DNA of 14,559 nt, taken from contig WHUX01000665.1 of assembly GCA_015179025.1 (NCBI GenBank), positions 1-14,559 of the forward strand. The letters are read 5' to 3'. The notes under the pieces are model-generated. The model worked only from the letters and a program-made list of their open reading frames with translations, was not told the origin of the DNA and ran no database searches. Source of the DNA: Terfezia claveryi. Its lineage: Eukaryota > Ascomycota > Pezizomycetes > Pezizales > Pezizaceae. Of the stretch, positions 1 through 9,460 are shown one piece after another (the first letter of the stretch is position 1; each line of letters opens with the position of its first letter). The position numbers were made by a program, and so were the translations under genes.

Positions 1-366
1 GCGAAGAAAGTCTCCGCTAGGTCCACCACGATCTCCTTCCCCTCCTCCCTTATCTTGCTTGCCCATCTCCCTTTATCATCGACCTCCTCCCAGGTGCTCC
101 ATCTCCTTCCCAGGGCCTCCCCATATGAGCAGGCCAAGGCCACATGCCTTCCTGTCTCGACCTGTTCTCTACACTTTCGGCAAGTGGGGTCCTCCGAGTC
201 ATCCAGTTTTGCCCTCCAGGACTGCAGGTTGCCCTTCCCCGTCCTGCAGTGTACATAATTGACTCTGGCTTTCCTACCCCACTTCACTATTCTGCCCATC
301 CCTGTCCCACTACCTTTCTCTCCTCCTGCCTCCTCCTCCTCCATTCCTGGCTTAGGCCTCCCTCCG
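1..366 (-). pseudogene. LINE ORF2 C-terminal segment with Cys2-His-Cys finger
   Basis: One minus-strand frame stays open from about 366 to the window edge, one frame away from the RNase H segment before it. The peptide contains C-x2-C-x8-H-x4-C at 182..129 (CRKCREQVETGRHVALAC), followed by a Trp- and charge-rich tail. A finger of this sort, with Glu-Thr before the His, is typical after the RNase H domain of fungal LINE ORF2 proteins and is thought to help bind RNA or DNA. The frame change falls near a run of six C on the plus strand (six G in the sense strand) at about 382-390. The stop codon is not in the window. Confidence 0.72.
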
Positions 367-924
367 TGATAATTGGTTAGGGGGGTCTAGCTGCTCAGCT
401 CCTGCCTTTGCCATTACATCTGCTTGTTCGTTGCCTGGTATCCCTACGTGGGCCTTTACCCAACCCAGCCTCACTGCCCCGGCACCCAGTTCCTCCTGTC
501 GGCTCTTGATTTGCAGGATTGTGCGGGCCAGTTCCACAGTCCTTGCTTTCCCTACCTGTGCTGCCTTCCGGATTGCTGCAATGGCTGTTTGCGAATCCGA
601 TAGGATGAGCATCTTCCAACCTGCGTTTGTCATTTCTAGTGCCTTGTCTATTCCAGCCACCTCCCCATCCCACACGGTGCATATACGACTGAGCCCGATG
701 CTCCCTTCAATTGTCCCCCTCTGGGAACTCCAGCCTCCTCCTACCCTTCCATCCTCACTCATGCTGCCATCTGTGTAGAGGACGGCTGCATCCTCCTTTA
801 CCTCCTTAATTCTGCCCACCCACCTGTCTGGTGTTGCATCCTTCGTTAGGCCCATGTCTACTAGTGGTATGTCCGTTATTGGTACTTCCCTTCCCATGCT
901 GATTGTCTCATTCCCCTCCTCCAT
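352..924 (-). pseudogene. LINE ORF2 RNase H domain segment
   Basis: This minus-strand frame is open for 190 codons and contains a complete type-I RNase H core, which would remove the RNA strand from RNA:DNA hybrids during retrotransposition. Visible active-site residues, numbered from the ATG at 924, are Asp52 in YTDGS, Glu88 in WDGEVAG, Asp110 in LSDSQ and Asp169 in HVGIPGNEQAD, with His159 in the flexible loop. It is the best preserved part of the element. It is not a separate gene: its 5' end continues the reverse transcriptase after a frame change near a GGGG run at about 925-945, and its 3' end runs into the finger segment after another frame change. Confidence 0.85.
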
Positions 925-2740
925 CAGTACCCCTGCCTTGCTCCGTCACTAACTCCCTGCAGGAGCCATGAGTGGCGTTTACACATTTCTTTAGGGCTTG
1001 GTATTGAAGCTTCTCGAATTCTTCCTTCCAGTCTTTTTGCCCCCTCCAGCCGAGCTCTGCTCCCCATAGTGCTACTGCCTTTACCATTCCAGTATATGCC
1101 GCCCTCCAACTGACCGCGCTCATCCCCCAGTTGGAGTTGCCCAGGCCATTCATTAGCCCCAGTAGCTTTCTTGCCTTGGCGATTCTACTTTTCCAGTGTT
1201 CCTTAAAGGTTAGGCTCTCGTCCATGAGGAACCCTACCCATTTGACTGTCTTAACATCTTTATCTTTTCTTCTCCTCTTCTCCCTTAATACCATCTCCTC
1301 ATATTTGCCTTCTTCGAGAGGTAGATAGTTCTCTGCGGCCACTTGTCCTACTACCTCATCTGCCTTTCTTAACCAATCTTCTATATCCGGCACTGGATGA
1401 TCCCATACGCAGATGTTTAAGTGCAAGTCGTCTACATATGAGGGGAGCTCCATGTCTGCTTCTGCCCCCATCTTTCTGGTCAGTTCTCGTTCCATTTTTC
1501 CGATGATCGGCGCGATCCATATCAGGAAAATTACGGGGGAGAGTGGGGATCCTTGCGGTGATCCCAAATTCGTCTTCCCTGAGCCCCTGACTTTTCCATC
1601 CCATTCTAGCTCAAACCGGCGGGCGCGGAAGAACTGCTTGACCCAGGGGATCCACTTCCTCCCTTCTTCAGACTTGCTTAGCTCCCTTATTACATCTTCC
1701 TCCCTTATATTTTGGAACCCCCCCTTGACATCCCAGAAGGCCCAGTCTACCGCCCCCTACTGGCCAGGCATCTTTGGGATCTGGTGACCGTCCTCAGGGC
1801 TGCTTCGGTAGCTGACCTTCCTTTTACCGACCCAAATTGATGTTTGTGGAGCAAGCCTGATCCTTGTAGCTGTTCTGCTACTACCTTTTCACCCAGCTTG
1901 CCTATGCAGTTGATGAGATTAATTGGCCTCCATCCTTTTGTTTTCCCTAGGTCCTTGCCGGGTTTCGGGATCATCACCACTCTGCTGAACTGCCAACTAG
2001 CGGGGATCCTCCCCCTCCTTAGGTTTCTGGCCACTTCCTTTATCACTTGATCTCCCAGTCTGGTCTTTAAGATTGTCTTGATGAACCGGTATCCAATTCC
2101 ATCTGGGCCGGCTACTGATTTGTTGCTAGTTCCTCGTAGCACTTTCCTTACCTCCTCCTCCCATAACCCTTTCTCCTCCTCCTCTCCTTCCGTCTCTGGT
2201 TCTAGCTCTGGCTCTTCATCATCTAGTCCCCTTCCCTCAGGTCTCCAACTAAAATGATCCCTAATTAAGCCCTCCGCTTTTTCCTGGTCCCCTTCCAATA
2301 TTCTGCCGTCGGTGTCCTCTAGAGTCCTCATTTGCTGGCGCAGGTGCCAGGGTCTTTGGCCCACTTGACGACCTCCCAGGGTCTTTTTTGCCGTTCTCTT
2401 CGCAGAATCTTTGTCAACAGACTCTCTTCTTCTCTCTGATCATTCCCCTCATTTTCTCCTTTTCTGCCTTCCATCTTTTGGCCCTCGCTGCCTAGTCCAA
2501 CACCTCCCCAACTTCTGTCTCCTACTCCTCCTTGTGATCTTTAGCTGAGTTGTCAGTTCTGCATCCCACCATCTTTTGGATGCATTAGCTCCACTTAAGC
2601 TTTTGTACCACTGGTCTTGTTCCCCCCTAGGTCCTCTTCTAGCTTCTCAACGAGTCCCTCCAATTCTTTCCAATCAACTACCTCCCATTCGCTTCCTACC
2701 TCCCTGCCCTGTCTACCTCCAGCTCTGCCCTGATTGCCCA
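908..2740 (-). pseudogene. LINE ORF2 reverse transcriptase segment, frameshifted
   Basis: From 2740 to 2365 the sequence is an eroded linker between endonuclease and polymerase; fragments such as KRWWDAEL are still visible. From 2364 to 1747 one frame gives the N-terminal fingers of the polymerase: a GPDG motif, MIPKPGKD, and WRPINLINCIGK. From about 1737 to 908 the next frame gives motif A (FWDVKGGFQN, Asp kept), motif B (GSPQGSPLSP), and the catalytic YVDD box at 1438..1427, followed by thumb-like sequence. The frame change at about 1750 falls in a GGGGG run. All three catalytic aspartates of a reverse transcriptase are present. The family role is target-primed reverse transcription of the element's own RNA. 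Confidence 0.88.
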
Positions 2741-3531
2741 ATGCTCTGATAACAGCTTAGTGCTTCTTACGTTCTGCCATCCCTCGCGCTCTTGCTTATG
2801 AAGAGATCGATCCTGCTCTTTTCCAGACGCCCACGCCTTGTCCTTTCCCATGTCTACCCTTCTTCTCCATCTGCTACCTCAAGCCCCAGCCTTCTATCCA
2901 TTCAGTTAAGACTTTCCCCCTACTGTCTTCTCTGTTTCCCGCATCCCATGTCTGACTGTGGCATTCCAGTCCCCCACGACTGCGCTCTCAGTACCCATTC
3001 TTCTGCCTATTTCTCCTAGCCAATCCTTCCACTTATCTCCCTGTGATTTTCCGTTCCCATAGATGCCCCCTAGCCTTCTGCCGCCTAGTTCTATGAAAAC
3101 GCTGTTATCCTCCTCCGCTACTACCTTCGCTTTCCCTTGCCATCTCTTACTCCAATATGCCATTACCCTCCTTCCCTTCTTAACCTCTGACCCGAGTGTT
3201 AGCTTGCTTCCCTTGCCATCTCTTACTCCAATATGCCATTACCCTCTTCCTTCTTAACCTCTGACCCGAGTGTGTAGCTTGGATGACTTTGTGTTCCACT
3301 ACCCTTTTTATCTATCCATGCCTCTCCTACAAATACCACATCTACCTCCTTCTCCTTGCACCACTCCAAGAACGCATGCATATTTACGTGGCTACCACAT
3401 ACGTTCTGATATGCCACCTGCACCCCCTTACAAGCGGGTAGGGCTACTAGTAGGCCCCCCCCTATGTCCCTCCCTTCTACATGCACTTCTCGCTTTCTTT
3501 TGTCTTCTGCTGGGCTCTCTTTGCCCCCCTA
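2741..3531 (-). pseudogene. LINE ORF2 AP-type endonuclease segment, frameshifted and internally duplicated
   Basis: The N-terminal part of ORF2 is recognisable as an endonuclease/exonuclease/phosphatase domain, which nicks genomic DNA to prime reverse transcription. Motifs in order on the minus strand are VAYQNV (catalytic Asn), VDVVFVGEAWI (metal-binding Glu), LGGIYGNGK, VVGDWNA (the GDxNA motif), RIDLFISK (the SRIDxI motif, about 2814-2791) and LLSEHWAI (about 2755-2732). The last normally reads SDH, so the catalytic Asp appears as Glu here. The frame changes at least three times. One change coincides with the 76-bp tandem duplication at 3132-3281. No clear ATG starts ORF2; the open frame begins about 45 bases after the ORF1 stop. 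Confidence 0.8.
3132..3281. repeat. Tandem duplication, period 76 bp, inside the LINE endonuclease region
   Basis: Positions 3132-3206 and 3208-3281 are near-identical direct copies. The second copy lacks a few bases in the CCTTCC stretch and has an extra GT near its end. On the minus strand both copies encode LGSEVKK, after which they diverge in frame. The copy at 3132-3206 reads on into the conserved endonuclease, while the other copy reaches a stop. The duplication is confined to this LINE copy as far as I can see and looks like replication slippage or unequal repair. Confidence 0.93.
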
Positions 3532-3578
3532 TCCCCCTAAGCCCCCCTCTTCTATTAGCTACTTCCACGAAGCTCTCC

Positions 3579-6211
3579 TCATCCGTTCCTGCCCTCCTGC
3601 TCCCTGTCCTGCTTATCCTTGTCTCTGCCTCTCCCAGCCAGCATGCCCCCTGTTGTCCTGCCCTTGAGTATACAGTCTCGTTTGATATGTCCCCAGCCTA
3701 GGCATCCGAAGCACTGTATCCCACTCATCCTTGGCTACTGCTGTCGTTGTTGTTGTCCCAAGTGTATACCATTTCTTACTGCTCCGATTAGCCCTGGTGG
3801 CCTCCAGCCCCTTGGGTCTGGCGGAGCTTCCACCTTCCTACTTGCCCCTTGTACTGCCCTACCCTGCTCATACATGGCCACCTTCCTCACCTTGCCTTCC
3901 CATACGATTCCCGTTCTCACCAGTTTGGCCGCTTCCGCTGCGTCCGCTGTATCAAAGGTGAATCCTGTGGCCTTAGCTACCCCCCAGGCCTTCGGCATCC
4001 TTTTGGCCCCCCTTATGTCTTTATTCTCCCTCCTAAGCTGTGCTGCCAAGGCCTTCCTATCTTCCAAAATTCCTGCTCCCATTGGGGCCGAGGGGGCTAT
4101 CATTCTCACTGCCTTGCCTTCCTCTACCCAGACATTTAGGACGTCCCCTAAGCACCCAAATACTTGGACTAGCATTTTGCCTACCTCTCCTGCAACTCTT
4201 ATCGGGTCCTCTGTTGTGCTACCCCCCGACTTGCCAGTTAGACTCATCTCTAAACTCCCCTACCCCTGCTTTCGCTGTCACTGTCCAGGCTTTCCGATCC
4301 TGTGTTATTGCTAGTGTTCTCAAGAGCATGTTGACCTTGCCTACTACTACCTCTAAGCCTACTTTGCCCCTTGCGTCGATTACCTTAGTGTGCCCTAGCA
4401 CTAGCTGTACTGCTTTCGTGATTTCCCCATCGATTACCTGCCTAGTCTTTCCTACGCATGTCTTCAGGAGCTGTTTCACCTCTTTCTCGATTCTCTCCTT
4501 TATAGCCTTGGCCTCTTTTATTTGCCTTCCTAGCTCAATTAGCTCGTCCCCACTCATGGTTGCCCTATCTTTCCTCCCCAGAGTGTTCAGTTCATCTTCG
4601 CAAGCATCCCATGCCTTCTGCTGACTTGCCCTCACTGTCTTAGCCTGGGATGCCACCCTTTCTGCCTCCCCCTGGGCTTCTACCTCTCTCTTTCTTTCGG
4701 CTTCGACCTCTCTCTTCCTGCCTTCTATCTTCTTCAGTTCCTTATCTTTCCTTTTCTCCTCCTCCGCCCTTCCTCTTCGGCTGAGAGTGTCTGTTGTACC
4801 CTTGCCTGCTCCTGTGCTATGCCTGCTCCCATAGCCACCGCCAGTAGTGCTAGCTGCTCCTTCATCTCGCTAATCTCTTTTTCCAGCCCCTGGAGTACTT
4901 CTGCCTTTATCTCTAATGCCGTCCTCCAGTGTTTTTCTGCCTCCCATACTGCTCTGATCTTCCCCATATGCCCTTCTGTCATGACTTCTTCCGCTAGCCT
5001 CTTCCAGCCCCCCTTGTCCCCCCCTCTTCCGAGCTCGCACTAGCCTCTCTCAATGCAGTCCCCGTTTACCACTATGATTGTCTTGGCCAGGGTAGCATCT
5101 CTCCTTGACCTCCAAGTCCTCTCTCCGTACTCTAGCTGCTCAATTGACCTCAGAACTTCCGCGTTTTCCCTGATCACCCCCACTAGTTCCAGCCTGCTTC
5201 GGAGCTCACACACCCTCTTCCACGTCCTCTTCTGTTCTCCCCTCTGTTTCTCTTCTCCGTCCATGTTTTCATCTCCCATGTTCTCATCTCCCCTCCCCTC
5301 TGCTTGCCCCTCCACCATCTCTCGAGTTATGTTTCTCACCTCCTCCTCTGTCAGCTCCCTTGCCGCATGTTGGCTGGCCTCTAGTCCTCCTAGCTGGCTG
5401 CCCCCTGCTCCCCCTGGCTGGCTGGCCTCCAGTCCGATTTGGCTAGCCCCCACACCCCCAGGTTGGCCGGCTTCCGATATATATTCCTCCCCCCAGTCCA
5501 TTGCTATTAGGGTTCCTCCGGAGGGTTCTCCTCCTTGTCCCTCCTGAATCTCCTTTCCTGACTCCTTCCTTGCCTCCGTATCCCCTAGCCTCCTCTTCTT
5601 CCCCTTTCGTCTCATGGCCTCATCTTCCGATACCTCGTCCTCCCCCACCCCTCCCTATCAACTGTTCTTGCTTTGATATCTGCCGGCTTCCCGCTCCCTG
5701 GTGTCGTCAGCGTCCAATGGTGTGTTGTTCCAAAGAGCTCCGACTCCTGCCTGACGGTGATGCTTTCCAGTAGGTCATCCTCTTTGACTACCGTGCAATA
5801 GTCCACCTGGTAGCCGTCCAGTTGTCCATTTGCGGCCCCGTCCTGAATTGCTACTGCCCTGTTGAGGATCATTATGGCCCTCACCACTGAGGGGCTATCC
5901 CCCACCCTGATAACCTCCTCCTCTACCCTCAGGTTTCTCTCCATCTGAGAGATGTGCCTGCACCAATCCCCTTCCCCTGCCCATGCCTTCCTCGCCTGTT
6001 CTGTGTTTTCCACAGCTTGGCTGAGTGCTTCTGCCCCCTTCTCCCCGAATTCTGGGACTGATGCCCATTCGGCCACATTCCCCACCACATATTGTCTCCT
6101 CAGTCCCTCCCCTTCTCCATTCCCGTGCTGGAGGATCAGCTTACATCCTCCCTTGCCCCAATCCGTGATGGGTCCGTAGACGACGCCCCTTGGGAGGCTG
6201 TCGGTTAGTTA
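3579..6211 (-). pseudogene. LINE ORF1 (gag-like nucleic-acid-binding protein), frameshifted
   Basis: ORF1 can be followed through four open segments. First, about 6205-5612 encodes an N-terminal region I do not recognise. Second, 5648-4734 begins acidic, contains a basic KGKKRRLG stretch, a Gly/Gln/Ser repeat built on ASQPGG, and the start of a coiled coil; it is interrupted by one in-frame TAG at 5042..5040. Third, about 4770-4219 continues the Glu/Lys/Arg-rich coiled coil. Fourth, 4247-3579 contains FTFDTADAAEAAKLVRTG, typical of LINE gag proteins, and a CCHC knuckle, interrupted by a TAG at 3737..3735. The frame ends at a TGA at 3581..3579. Such proteins bind the element RNA. Frame changes at 5612-5648 and 4219-4247 sit in G runs. 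Confidence 0.75.
3672..3713 (-). other. CCHC zinc knuckle of LINE ORF1
   Basis: Fourteen codons read CFGCLGWGHIKRDC, an exact C-x2-C-x4-H-x4-C retroviral-type knuckle. It is in the same frame as the segment starting at 4247, but downstream of the TAG at 3737..3735, so it would only be translated if that codon were read through or were CAG in the ancestor. A basic tail rich in Arg, Asp and Lys follows to the ORF1 stop. Confidence 0.9.
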
Positions 6212-6600
6212 TCAGGAGTATCTCCGGTGGCCTTTACTCCTCTCTTCCGGCATACGAATTACTCCGCAGCCGGCTAGCCACCGGGGGGGCGGCTTCCTAA
6301 GAAGGATCGCACCGCCCACCAGGGGGGGGGGGGGTCCTTACTTGCCTGGATATCCGGGTCCATGTGAGCCTGCAAACCTCTGTAGTGTAGAGAAGCATAG
6401 AAATCACTTCGCATCTTGGGCGCACTGAACAGGAGAAGATCTCTAAGTCCCAGCCGGCCACACCCTGGAAATAGGGACTCTCCGTGCTGTCCCCCCCCTG
6501 ATGTCGGATCCAGCTGCCCAACCGACTGGCGCTGTCTTAGAACTTGTCTTACCTCCAACCACTCCGCTTTGTTGAATAGCATCGGTTAGAGCTCCTGCTG
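6212..6600 (-). other. Probable LINE 5' leader, no supported gene
   Basis: This stretch lies just upstream of the legible ORF1. I see no protein motif in it. It contains a G13 run on the plus strand at 6322-6334. A minus-strand open frame of about 100 codons (6582-6274) is arginine- and proline-rich at the G run and looks like chance. The likely reading is 5' untranslated LINE sequence, but the element boundary cannot be placed, because no target-site duplication is available with the other end outside the window. Confidence 0.35.
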
Positions 6601-7231
6601 CTCTTGGCAAAATCTAGTACCTGTTGGAACGCACATCCGGCACACCCGCTATCCAGCAAAAGGACCGCCGCCGCCGGCAACCGCCAACACCGCCAACCAC
6701 CAAAACACCGATATCGCCGAAGCCACCATTTTTCAGCTGAACATAAGAGTCATACGATCGCATACGCAATCGTCTTACGTTCTTACATACGCAATCATTA
6801 TTATTAATTATTTGCGTATGTTGGGTTGACTCAACTCTGGTTGCCACCCGGTTGTCGCTGTCGCAGGACCGCTACCCGCGATCCTTGCATTTCCTTGATT
6901 TTCATTGGCCGATTAACACATCCCTGCGCTTGTCTTTTACCCTGAGTTTCCATGTATATAGACACCGCTCCGGACCTGTATTTTTCGGAGAATTAAGCAA
7001 GTCTTCAATTCGCATCGTTCTTCTCCTAGTTCTATTATCCACTCGGCGTATTACCATCCGCTCCAGTAGGTTTATTACTAGAGATCTGCTGTGCACCCGT
7101 GCTCGCTGCCGTTGCCGCCGCCGCCTCGCTAGAACCACTTCCGCTGCCTAACAAGATATCTCCACATATCTTTTGTTAGTACCGAGAGGAAATAGCCATG
7201 TATGGGAAACAAACGAGAAGGTAAAGGCGGA
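6601..7231. other. Intergenic stretch with palindromic motifs, no supported gene
   Basis: About 630 bases without a convincing gene. Short open frames on both strands are Arg/Ser-rich and lack recognisable motifs. The motif CATACG recurs at 6751, 6761 and 6786 and in inverted form at 6814-6819. An 11-bp palindrome GTTGACTCAAC lies at 6825-6835 and includes TGACTCA, the consensus for Gcn4/CPC1-type bZIP proteins. No gene start is attached to it, so regulatory use is only a possibility. Confidence 0.5.
6785..6821. repeat. Perfect 10-bp inverted repeat with AT-rich 17-nt loop
   Basis: ACATACGCAA at 6785-6794 is exactly complementary to TTGCGTATGT at 6812-6821. The 17-base spacer is almost pure A/T. 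The motif CATACGCAATC also occurs directly repeated at 6761-6771 and 6786-6796. It could be a hairpin or a binding site for a dimeric protein; no flanking direct repeats mark it as an insertion. Confidence 0.8.
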
Positions 7232-7367
7232 CTCTGTATGTGTATGAAAACCATGCTTTCGCGGGCTCTCTATATGTATGAAAACCATGCTTTCGCGAGC
7301 TCTGTATATTGCTGATATTGATGCTTTCGCGAGCTCTCTATCTTGCTGATATTGATGCTTTCGTGAG
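7232..7367 (+). repeat. Four-copy tandem repeat, exact 34-bp period
   Basis: Units are 7232-7265, 7266-7299, 7300-7333 and 7334-7367, each exactly 34 bases, beginning CTCTSTAT and ending ATGCTTTCGCGAG or a close variant. Units 1 and 2 share the middle TGTATGAAAACC, while units 3 and 4 share TTGCTGATATTG, so the array has two sub-types in blocks. The first line of each unit alternates CTCTG and CTCTC. The period is not a multiple of three, which argues against a protein repeat. Each junction creates TCGCGA next to GAGCTC. Confidence 0.93.
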
Positions 7368-7572
7368 AATGATACGAGACTTATTCGGACGCTCATATGG
7401 AAGTGAATATCCAGGCTGTTTTGCTTGCGACGTCGTAACGTGGACCGGTTTTAGGGAAGCAGCGCAAAGAGGGACATGTCCAGGATGCATCTGCGGCACC
7501 GACAGGTTCAGGACGCACCCTGACGCACCGACTGGGTCGGGCCCACAGGCTCATGTTAATATCATGGTCAAC

Positions 7573-8500
7573 ATGGACTCGGACAGTGAGGAAGATTCTA
7601 GGAAGATTACTCTCTTCGCAGCAAAGATCCTCAGCCACTCTCAGCCACAAAATACTTAGTGACACAGAACCCCACCTGCGACTCGCCAGACTCACCAACT
7701 CCTACTGCCGACTGTCTCACCCCAGAAATCCCCAAGACCTCAAATTCACTACTGGAGTATCTTGATAGTCACCGACATGCCTCTTTTCCAGTACATGTCC
7801 TCAGCGTTGAGGCACTACTCAACAAATGCATTACTAACTCAAGAGCCGGCATTGCCTTATTAAAGCTTTACATCACCTTCCGAGCTGCACCAAAGATGAA
7901 TTGGCGGTTCAATTCACTCACACTCACATCCTTCTCACGGACACTCCAGTCCTTGACTCTAGAAGAGGTCTCTGGGATTATTCATCAAAACAACCTCACC
8001 ATCAGCATAGGAGGCGAGGGCGAACAAAATCTTATTACAGACATTCTCCACTCTATCGATGTAGACTTAGTTAAGGCTGAATATCCATATCTCTACAAAC
8101 AATGGCAAAGCGATAGTCAAGCAATCTATGATGATGGAAGTGTTCTCCTTATGTACACCCTCACCTTGGCTAAAAAATATGTTGCTTCCCTCATATCCAC
8201 ACTGAAACTGCTTTCCTCAGTCCCTAAAGCCTTGTTATACATCGCAAGCAAGTGGATGATCTGTCTCCACAAACTTATTCACCACTCACCTATTTTTCAA
8301 GCCCACATCGGCGCTCTCGAATCCCTGGTTGTAGAGAAATGAAGGTGGCCATGAAAAAAGTTGTCAGTGACCCACCAGTGCCAAATGAGGATTTTAATGA
8401 TGACCAGAACGATATAGATTTAGAGATGAACCTTGAGCAGGCGACTTCTCCTAGCTGCATGGTGCAACAAGCATTGTGGCTTTTAGTCTCTCATCAATAA
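7573..8500 (+). pseudogene. Hypothetical gene, broken by frame changes, family not recognised
   Basis: A plausible start is the ATG at 7573 (MDSDSEEDSRK), whose frame ends at the TAG at 7657-7659. The next frame is open from about 7590 to 8342 and has protein-like composition: a Ser/Pro/Thr-rich start, then a helical-looking stretch with LEYLDSHRHASFPVHVLSVE, LKLYITFRAAPKMNW and KAEYPYLYKQW, ending at a TGA. A third frame carries on to 8500 with an acidic segment (NEDFNDDQNDIDLEM), as if one protein had been split by single-base shifts at about 7650 and 8340. I do not recognise the family. Short introns cannot be excluded but no convincing GT-AG pair joins the segments. The downstream limit may reach 8667. 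Confidence 0.4.
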
Positions 8501-8667
8501 GCAATGGAAGTTGTCACCAATCGCTGGGCACTCCGAAAATTCCCACCCTCGTGACATTCCTGGAACCTCCTACTAAGCGTAGCATGAGAGAAATGGAATC
8601 GTGGACAGATGTGATTCATAGCATGTATCCCTCCACTACCACTCCTCTACGCAACCATCTTTGTTAG

Positions 8668-9460
8668 AATGAATGCCCAGTCTCCTACTGTATCTCCGTT
8701 AAGCTGTTAGTATATGTTTAACCTTTCGCTTGGTTTGTTGGAGAGTGTAACTGCTAGGACAAAACGTGATCACTGGGTATAGTATATTGTACGCTCACAG
8801 GTTTAGTTTGCCGTATTATTCGCAATTCTCTGCTCATGGCTTAGACCATTTACTGCTTGCGGTTTTTCATGTTCTTTTTCATCTCCGCTAATATCTACAT
8901 ACTAGCTTGGACTCATGTGATAAGCTCGGTCTTTACCTACAACTCATGTATTTAAAGCCCTCGTTCTCCCGGTATTTAGCAAGACAGATCAATCAATGAT
9001 TCACTTCGAATATACTCGTTCTACTGAACTAGGATAATCTCGCCGCCTGCCTGAGGGATCCGACGGAACGCCGGATGCGGAGAAGGAAGGGATACAAGGC
9101 CTAGGAGGGACGGATGCGGAGGTGAGAATAGTTGAAGAAGATGTTTTGGGATAAGGATGTTGGGAAGGAAGGAATTTTTATTGATGTCGCCATGGGCTAT
9201 AGCATTTGTCGTGATTGATGTTGTTTGGTCTACTTTGTCTATTTAAGGAGGATATCTCTGCTCTTGTTCTTGTGATATCGGTCATACAATAGATTCTTCT
9301 TGTTCTTCTTCTTCATATTACCACAGTGCGACAGCTGTGAGATTCTTACACGTTCAACTGCTCATTGCCACGATAAAGTCTCTGCCTCACACACAGTTCA
9401 GCTCACTTCTTCCACCTTGTTCTATCTCACCTGGCAAAAACAAAGGAAAATCAACCCTCT
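8668..9460. other. Intergenic stretch, LTR- or promoter-like segments, no supported gene
   Basis: No gene is supported. Two TATTTAA boxes occur, at about 8949 and 9240. The second is followed by a pyrimidine-rich CTCTTGTTCTTG stretch and CAATAGATTCTTC, which resembles the promoter and end region of fungal LTR retrotransposons. A purine-rich block (about 9060-9180) contains CGGATGCGGAG twice, at 9072-9082 and 9111-9121. No paired LTR, primer-binding site or terminal duplication could be matched. Confidence 0.4.

Larger units (their letters stand above)
1..6211 (-). mobile_element. Tad1-like LINE (non-LTR retrotransposon), degenerate, 3' end cut by window edge
   Basis: Reading leftwards on the minus strand, the element has ORF1 (about 6211-3579) and ORF2 (about 3531 to beyond position 1). 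Seen directly: a CCHC knuckle ending ORF1, then endonuclease motifs, a reverse transcriptase with a YVDD box, a complete RNase H active-site set, and a terminal Cys2-His-Cys finger. That order is the one known for fungal Tad1/I-superfamily LINEs that carry RNase H. Neither end is defined: the 3' tail lies left of the window, and the 5' boundary lies somewhere between about 6,200 and 6,600. Several frameshifts, two in-frame TAG codons and a 76-bp duplication mean this copy cannot encode its proteins as read. The coding strand is strongly purine-rich, so the opposite strand shows long spurious open frames. Confidence 0.88.

Noticed and set aside
3619..4314. 231-codon open frame on the plus strand, and similar long plus-strand frames across 1-6000
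   Set aside because: They are antisense shadows of the purine-rich LINE coding strand, are Ser/Pro/Leu-rich and contain no motifs.
6274..6582. 102-codon minus-strand frame upstream of the LINE
   Set aside because: It runs through the G13/C13 homopolymer, has no motif and is more likely untranslated leader.
6852..7151. Arg/Ser/Leu-rich open frames on both strands
   Set aside because: Both strands are open for similar lengths with biased, motif-free translations, as expected by chance.
7232..7367. CRISPR-like look of regularly spaced repeats
   Set aside because: The 34-bp units abut directly with no unique spacers, and the context is eukaryotic.
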